From Lachnospiraceae bacterium UBA6998 (GTDB taxonomy: Bacteria > Bacillota > Clostridia > Lachnospirales > Lachnospiraceae): DNA of 48,478 bases. The stretch lies in assembly GCA_002448395.1 (NCBI GenBank), contig DJXS01000121.1:1-48478 (forward strand), read 5' to 3'. Of this stretch, positions 45,474 to 48,478 are shown one piece after another (the first letter of the stretch is position 1; every line of letters begins with the position of its first letter). Under the pieces are notes generated by a model, which made no database searches, was not told the DNA's origin, and worked only from the letters and a program-made list of their open reading frames with translations. The position numbers and the translations under genes were made by a program.

Positions 45474-45545
45474 GCACTCGTAGTCTAACGGATAGAACGA
45501 AGGCCTCCGACGCCTTTAATGCAGGTTCGATTCCTGTCGGGTGCA
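45474..45545 (+). tRNA. tRNA-Arg (anticodon CCG)
   Basis: Acceptor GCACTCG/CGGGTGC (45474-45480, 45538-45544), anticodon stem AAGGC/GCCTT with loop CTCCGAC and anticodon CCG at 45507-45509, and T loop TTCGATT. The D stem has one C-A mismatch. The discriminator is A45545. No CCA is encoded; seven T follow directly and probably end transcription. Confidence 0.95.
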
Positions 45546-45664
45546 TTTTTTTGTGCGCTAAAACGGATGCGGAATCCGGGAACAGTAGTATAATGGTGAC
45601 AGAAGTGAAAGATCCGGATTCCAGCGGCACGGATCAAGAGGCGTTTACGAAAGCGAGGGGCACT

Positions 45665-46867
45665 ATGTTTGGACTGGGAAGGCTTAACGCGGCGGTAGTC
45701 GGCACCGGCTATATGGCTTCCAAAATGACGGCGGTACTGAACTCTTCAGGGACGGTCAGGCCTTACGCTGTGGTATCGAGAGATATTGAAAGGGCGCTGC
45801 AGTTCGGCAGAGAGAACGGATTTAAGAAAGCCTATGACTCGATGGAGGCTATGCTCGCGGACAAGAAGGTGGATCTGGTATATATCGCGACGCCTGCGTC
45901 CGAGCATGCAGGTCAGGTCAGGGCATGCATTGAAGCCGGGAAACCTGTTCTGTGTGAGACGCCCATAGCTCTGACTTCTCAAGAGGCAGAGAGCCTGTTT
46001 TCCCTCTCGTCATCTCTTGACGTTCTTGTGGTAGAAGCAATGCACATCAGGTTCCTTCCTTTTTTCAAGCAGATCGTAAGCGCTATCTCAAGCGGCGCGA
46101 TCGGAACCCCGGTGATGCTAACGGCCGGTATTGCGTCAGACATCGAGAACATTCCCAGGCTCCAGAGGCCCTCACTGGGAGGCGGCGCGTTGGGAGACCT
46201 CGGGTATTTTCTCCTTGCCTTTTCCTCCATGGTCTTCGGCAACCAGATCAAGAGGATCCAGTCGAGCTGTGCTTTTACACCCATGCGGGTAGACCGCCAG
46301 CTGAGTCTTGTGCTCCAGTATAAGGACGACAGGATGGCGGTGCTTTCCTGCACTACCAGCGGTAATGGTGAGAGCAGGGCTGTGATTCAGGGAACCAAAG
46401 GATACATGGTTGTAGAAGACCTGAAGAATTTCTCGTCAGCGACAGTCTATGACTCGAGAAAGAATAAAACGGCTTCGTATAAGAGAGGCAAAATAAAGAG
46501 TGAATTTGAGTTTGAGATGGCTGCGTTTACAGCGGCCATGAAATCCGGCTGGAAAGAGTGTCCGGAAATACCTCACGCCCAGACGCTCGCTATGATGCAG
46601 ATGATGGATTTCATCCGCAGGCAGCTGGGAATCTCTTATGAGGATATTCAGATCTCGCAGATTCCCAATATGATCGAGGGAACATCGGCCGCGCAGCCGC
46701 CTGTTCAGGATATGGTGACTGCAGCAAAGCCGCCGGTTCAGGAAACAGTGACTGTTGAAGCTGAATCGGAGCCGGAGAATACCCCGGAGTCCTCCGCGGG
46801 AGAGGAGATTCAGGAAGCTGAATTTGAAGAAGTGCTTGAGGAGATCCCTGCTGAGGAAAAAGAGTAA
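45665..46867 (+). CDS. Gfo/Idh/MocA-type oxidoreductase-like protein with altered active-site motif
   Basis: A 400-residue protein with an N-terminal Rossmann fold (NAAVVGTGYMASKMTAV) and the two-domain layout of the Gfo/Idh/MocA family, usually NAD(P)-dependent sugar dehydrogenases. The conserved E-K-P motif reads CETPIA with T99 where the catalytic lysine normally sits. A following EAMHIRFLPFFKQI segment fits the family. The last 60 residues are an acidic Pro/Glu-rich repeat tail (PPVQDMVTAAKPPVQETVT), unusual for this fold. ATG 45665 follows GAGGGG. The longer frame from 45428 runs through tRNA-Arg, and the ATG at 45594 has only a weak site, so both are rejected. Activity is uncertain. Confidence 0.8.
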   Translation: MFGLGRLNAAVVGTGYMASKMTAVLNSSGTVRPYAVVSRDIERALQFGRENGFKKAYDSMEAMLADKKVDLVYIATPASEHAGQVRACIEAGKPVLCETPIALTSQEAESLFSLSSSLDVLVVEAMHIRFLPFFKQIVSAISSGAIGTPVMLTAGIASDIENIPRLQRPSLGGGALGDLGYFLLAFSSMVFGNQIKRIQSSCAFTPMRVDRQLSLVLQYKDDRMAVLSCTTSGNGESRAVIQGTKGYMVVEDLKNFSSATVYDSRKNKTASYKRGKIKSEFEFEMAAFTAAMKSGWKECPEIPHAQTLAMMQMMDFIRRQLGISYEDIQISQIPNMIEGTSAAQPPVQDMVTAAKPPVQETVTVEAESEPENTPESSAGEEIQEAEFEEVLEEIPAEEKE

Positions 46868-46906
46868 GTGAATGTGACAAATGCCCGGCAAATGCGGGCA
46901 CTGCGG

Positions 46907-46952
46907 GAAAAGTCCCTGATGCCCTCAAAGAGGGAGCATCAGGGGCTTTCTT
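46907..46952. terminator. Bidirectional terminator between convergent genes
   Basis: A stem of about 16 pairs (AGTCCCTGATGC and CCTC with GAGG and GCATCAGGGGCT), a two-base bulge and an AAA loop, with A-rich and T-rich flanks. The stop codon of the reverse-strand PHP gene (46925-46927) lies within it. Confidence 0.8.
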
Positions 46953-47752
46953 TCTCTGTAAACAGTGTAGTGATCAAATCCCAGGGACTTCAGTATCTGT
47001 GCCGTATCTGCGAACCGGCCTGCGATCCTTTCCGGGACATGGGCATCGGAACCTATGGTGATCAGCTCGCCGCCCATCTCTCTGTAACGGGCCAGTATAT
47101 CGGGAAGAGGGTTAAAATACTGCATTCCCTTTGTGAGCGGGGCTGTATTGACTTCCAGTGCAATATCCCGGGTTACCAACTCGCTGAGAATGGGATCGAT
47201 CAGTCCGGCGAAAGCTTTATAAGTATAAAACTTCTCCCTGTCGGGAAGGTATCTGGCCACATAATCCAGATGACCGCATGAGTCAATGCCCGGAAAGGCT
47301 CTGATATTGAGAAGTGTATCTTCAAGATACAGGGCCAGTGCCTCCTCCTGCGTGCGCGACTTGAGAAAATCCGGATAGTAAGGATCCGTTCCGCCGCAGA
47401 GGTGGTTGGAACCTATGACGAAGTCAAAATCCGGATGAGAGGCAAAATAGGAAGTCAGAAAATCTCCCAGATGGGGCTGAAGTCCGATCTCGATCCCGAA
47501 ACGCAGTTCGATCCGGTCCCTGTATTTGTCTCTTAATCTGAGATACTCCTCTCTGTAGGGAGCGTAGTCCAGATCAAAGGTGCCCGGGGAAACATCCGGA
47601 ACATTTTCATAAGGAAACCCGGGATCATAGTGGTCGGTGAAGCACATGATCTTAAGACCTTTTTCGATCCCCGCAAGGATCTGGGTCTCCATAGGGGCTT
47701 CGCTGTCGCCTGAATGATCGGTATGAAGATGATAATCCGCTAAAACGCTCAT
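46925..47752 (-). CDS. PHP-domain phosphatase, histidinol-phosphatase (HisK) type
   Basis: A 275-residue metal-dependent phosphoesterase of the PHP family. Metal-binding motifs are DYHLHTDHSGDS at the N terminus, FTDHYD, the family Glu in GIEIGLQPH, SNHL, CGHLDYVARY, and GSDAHVPERIAG near the end. These fit HisJ/HisK histidinol-phosphatase, the next-to-last part of histidine synthesis, but no his operon is adjacent, so a different phosphate ester is possible. The ATG at 47752 follows GGAGGCATATAT on the reverse strand. Confidence 0.88.
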   Translation of the reverse strand: MSVLADYHLHTDHSGDSEAPMETQILAGIEKGLKIMCFTDHYDPGFPYENVPDVSPGTFDLDYAPYREEYLRLRDKYRDRIELRFGIEIGLQPHLGDFLTSYFASHPDFDFVIGSNHLCGGTDPYYPDFLKSRTQEEALALYLEDTLLNIRAFPGIDSCGHLDYVARYLPDREKFYTYKAFAGLIDPILSELVTRDIALEVNTAPLTKGMQYFNPLPDILARYREMGGELITIGSDAHVPERIAGRFADTAQILKSLGFDHYTVYRERKPLMLPL

Positions 47753-47780
47753 ATATATGCCTCCGTCAATGCTTTCTGAG

Positions 47781-47809
47781 ATTTTAGCAATTATTTATCA
47801 AAGTATCAA
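47781..47809 (-). promoter_or_regulatory. Sigma-A promoter of the PHP gene
   Basis: On the reverse strand TTGATA (47809-47804) and TAAAAT (47786-47781) are separated by 17 bp, about 30 bases before the start codon. Confidence 0.75.
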
Positions 47810-47871
47810 TCAATTGTTACTAAAACCAGCCGATATTTATGCCGTCATTTGTGTAAAATTCCGTTAAATAC

Positions 47872-47901
47872 TTGAAAATCATACTATATATGCGTTAAAA
47901 T
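47872..47901 (+). promoter_or_regulatory. Sigma-A promoter of gap
   Basis: TTGAAA (47872-47877) and TAAAAT (47896-47901), spacer 18 bp. This predicts a long leader of about 140 bases before gap. Confidence 0.7.
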
Positions 47902-47920
47902 GAGTTAGTCGACAAAGTAT

Positions 47921-48000
47921 GGTGTTCTCGGGCGCGAATCGGCGGGAAGTGACGCGCGCAGGCGGAATAGTTCGCAGAGGAAATGTTTATGAAGAACACC
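47921..48000 (+). ncRNA. Foldable 5' leader of gap
   Basis: GGTGTTCT (47921-47928) pairs exactly with AGAACACC (47993-48000). Within the enclosed 64 bases GCGCG/CGCGC forms a second stem (about 47932-47958). A 24-codon frame (47983-48057, MFMKNTGVCYIII...) overlaps the gap start in another frame; its ribosome-binding site is only AGAGG at two bases. No known riboswitch class is recognised. Confidence 0.4.
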
Positions 48001-48047
48001 GGCGTTTGTTACATTATCATCTCTAACTATTTTAGGAGGAAAGAAAC

Positions 48048-48478
48048 ATGGCAGTAAAAGTAGCAATTAATGGTTTCGGACGTATTGGCCGTCTGGCATT
48101 CCGTCAGATGTTCGGCGCAGAGGGATTTGAGATCGTAGCGATCAACGACCTTACTTCTCCCGCTATGCTCGCTCACCTGCTCAAGTATGACAGCACACAG
48201 GGCAGATATGAGAAGGCTGACACAGTCTCCGCAGGCGAAGATTTCATCACTGTTGATGGCAAGGACATTAAGATCTATGCTAAGGCTAACGCAGCTGAGC
48301 TTCCTTGGGGCGAGATCGGTGTTGACGTAGTTCTGGAGTGCACAGGCTTCTATACCTCCAAGGCTAAGGCACAGGCTCACATCGATGCAGGCGCTAAGCA
48401 TGTCATCATTTCTGCTCCTGCAGGAAATGACCTTCCTACAATCGTCTACAACGTAAACCATCAGTCCCTGACAAGCGA
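48048..48478 (+). CDS. gap: Glyceraldehyde-3-phosphate dehydrogenase, N-terminal part (3' end outside window)
   Basis: The glycolytic enzyme oxidises glyceraldehyde-3-phosphate with NAD and phosphate. The open frame continues past the window end; 143 codons are seen, of about 335. The NAD-binding start is [20 protein letters not shown], followed by [38 protein letters not shown] and [11 protein letters not shown]. The catalytic cysteine lies outside. The ATG follows TTAGGAGGAAAGAAAC. The gene uses common codons of highly expressed genes. Frame and start are secure. Confidence 0.97.
   Translation, partial: MAVKVAINGFGRIGRLAFRQMFGAEGFEIVAINDLTSPAMLAHLLKYDSTQGRYEKADTVSAGEDFITVDGKDIKIYAKANAAELPWGEIGVDVVLECTGFYTSKAKAQAHIDAGAKHVIISAPAGNDLPTIVYNVNHQSLTS

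Noticed and set aside
45428..45664. Long N-terminal extension of the Gfo/Idh/MocA gene
   Set aside because: It would translate straight through tRNA-Arg; a well-placed GAGGGG site supports ATG 45665.

Overview
The window comes from a low-to-mid GC Firmicute of the class Clostridia, most like a Lachnospiraceae member. The signs are CodY, MecA, HemZ, a CIRCE-controlled groESL operon, pyruvate phosphate dikinase, a DUF5688 protein, an ACT/DUF711 pair, strong AGGAGG ribosome-binding sites and sigma-A type promoters. The class is inferred from gene content; I cannot name a genus. It reads as a chromosomal housekeeping region: no insertion sequence, prophage, CRISPR array or integrase was seen.

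Left part (1-19.4 kb). The 3' end of ppdK is followed by a small reverse-strand gene behind a perfect 31-bp palindrome, then groES-groL with a textbook promoter and CIRCE operator. Downstream of groL lies an unusual cluster of nested inverted repeats and a 58-bp tandem repeat. Next come rel (ppGpp synthetase/hydrolase), a metallo-beta-lactamase-fold hydrolase and hemZ; topA and codY; rpsB-tsf behind a foldable leader; and mecA-rluF-ligA-metA, where mecA and rluF overlap by 4 nt and both appear to start with TTG.

Middle (19.4-29.1 kb). This is the least conventional part: an 871-residue protein with about five internal repeats and no recognised family, a coiled-coil protein with tandem four-cysteine zinc ribbons, an alpha/beta hydrolase, a PurF-like protein lacking the catalytic N-terminal cysteine, a convergent citrate synthase, and a soluble hybrid histidine kinase.

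Right part (29.1-48.5 kb). A compact run carries udp, cdd, a membrane-anchored zinc-finger protein, polA, coaE, a WalJ/YycJ-type hydrolase, an ACT-domain protein and a DUF711 protein. A PfkB sugar kinase, tRNA-Gly(CCC), an LtaS-like enzyme with a C-terminal ILEI/FAM3-like domain, and a secreted lysozyme-like protein with wall-binding repeats follow. Then come a short pyruvate-kinase-like protein, nrdR, efp, a DUF5688 protein, tRNA-Arg(CCG), a Gfo/Idh/MocA-type protein lacking the usual lysine, a PHP-family histidinol phosphatase and the 5' part of gap with a long foldable leader.

Functional links: PPDK, pyruvate-kinase-like protein and GAPDH touch lower glycolysis. Rel and CodY both respond to nutrient and GTP status. 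Udp and Cdd salvage pyrimidines. PolA, LigA, TopA and NrdR serve DNA metabolism. The LtaS-like and lysozyme-like genes form a small cell-envelope pair.
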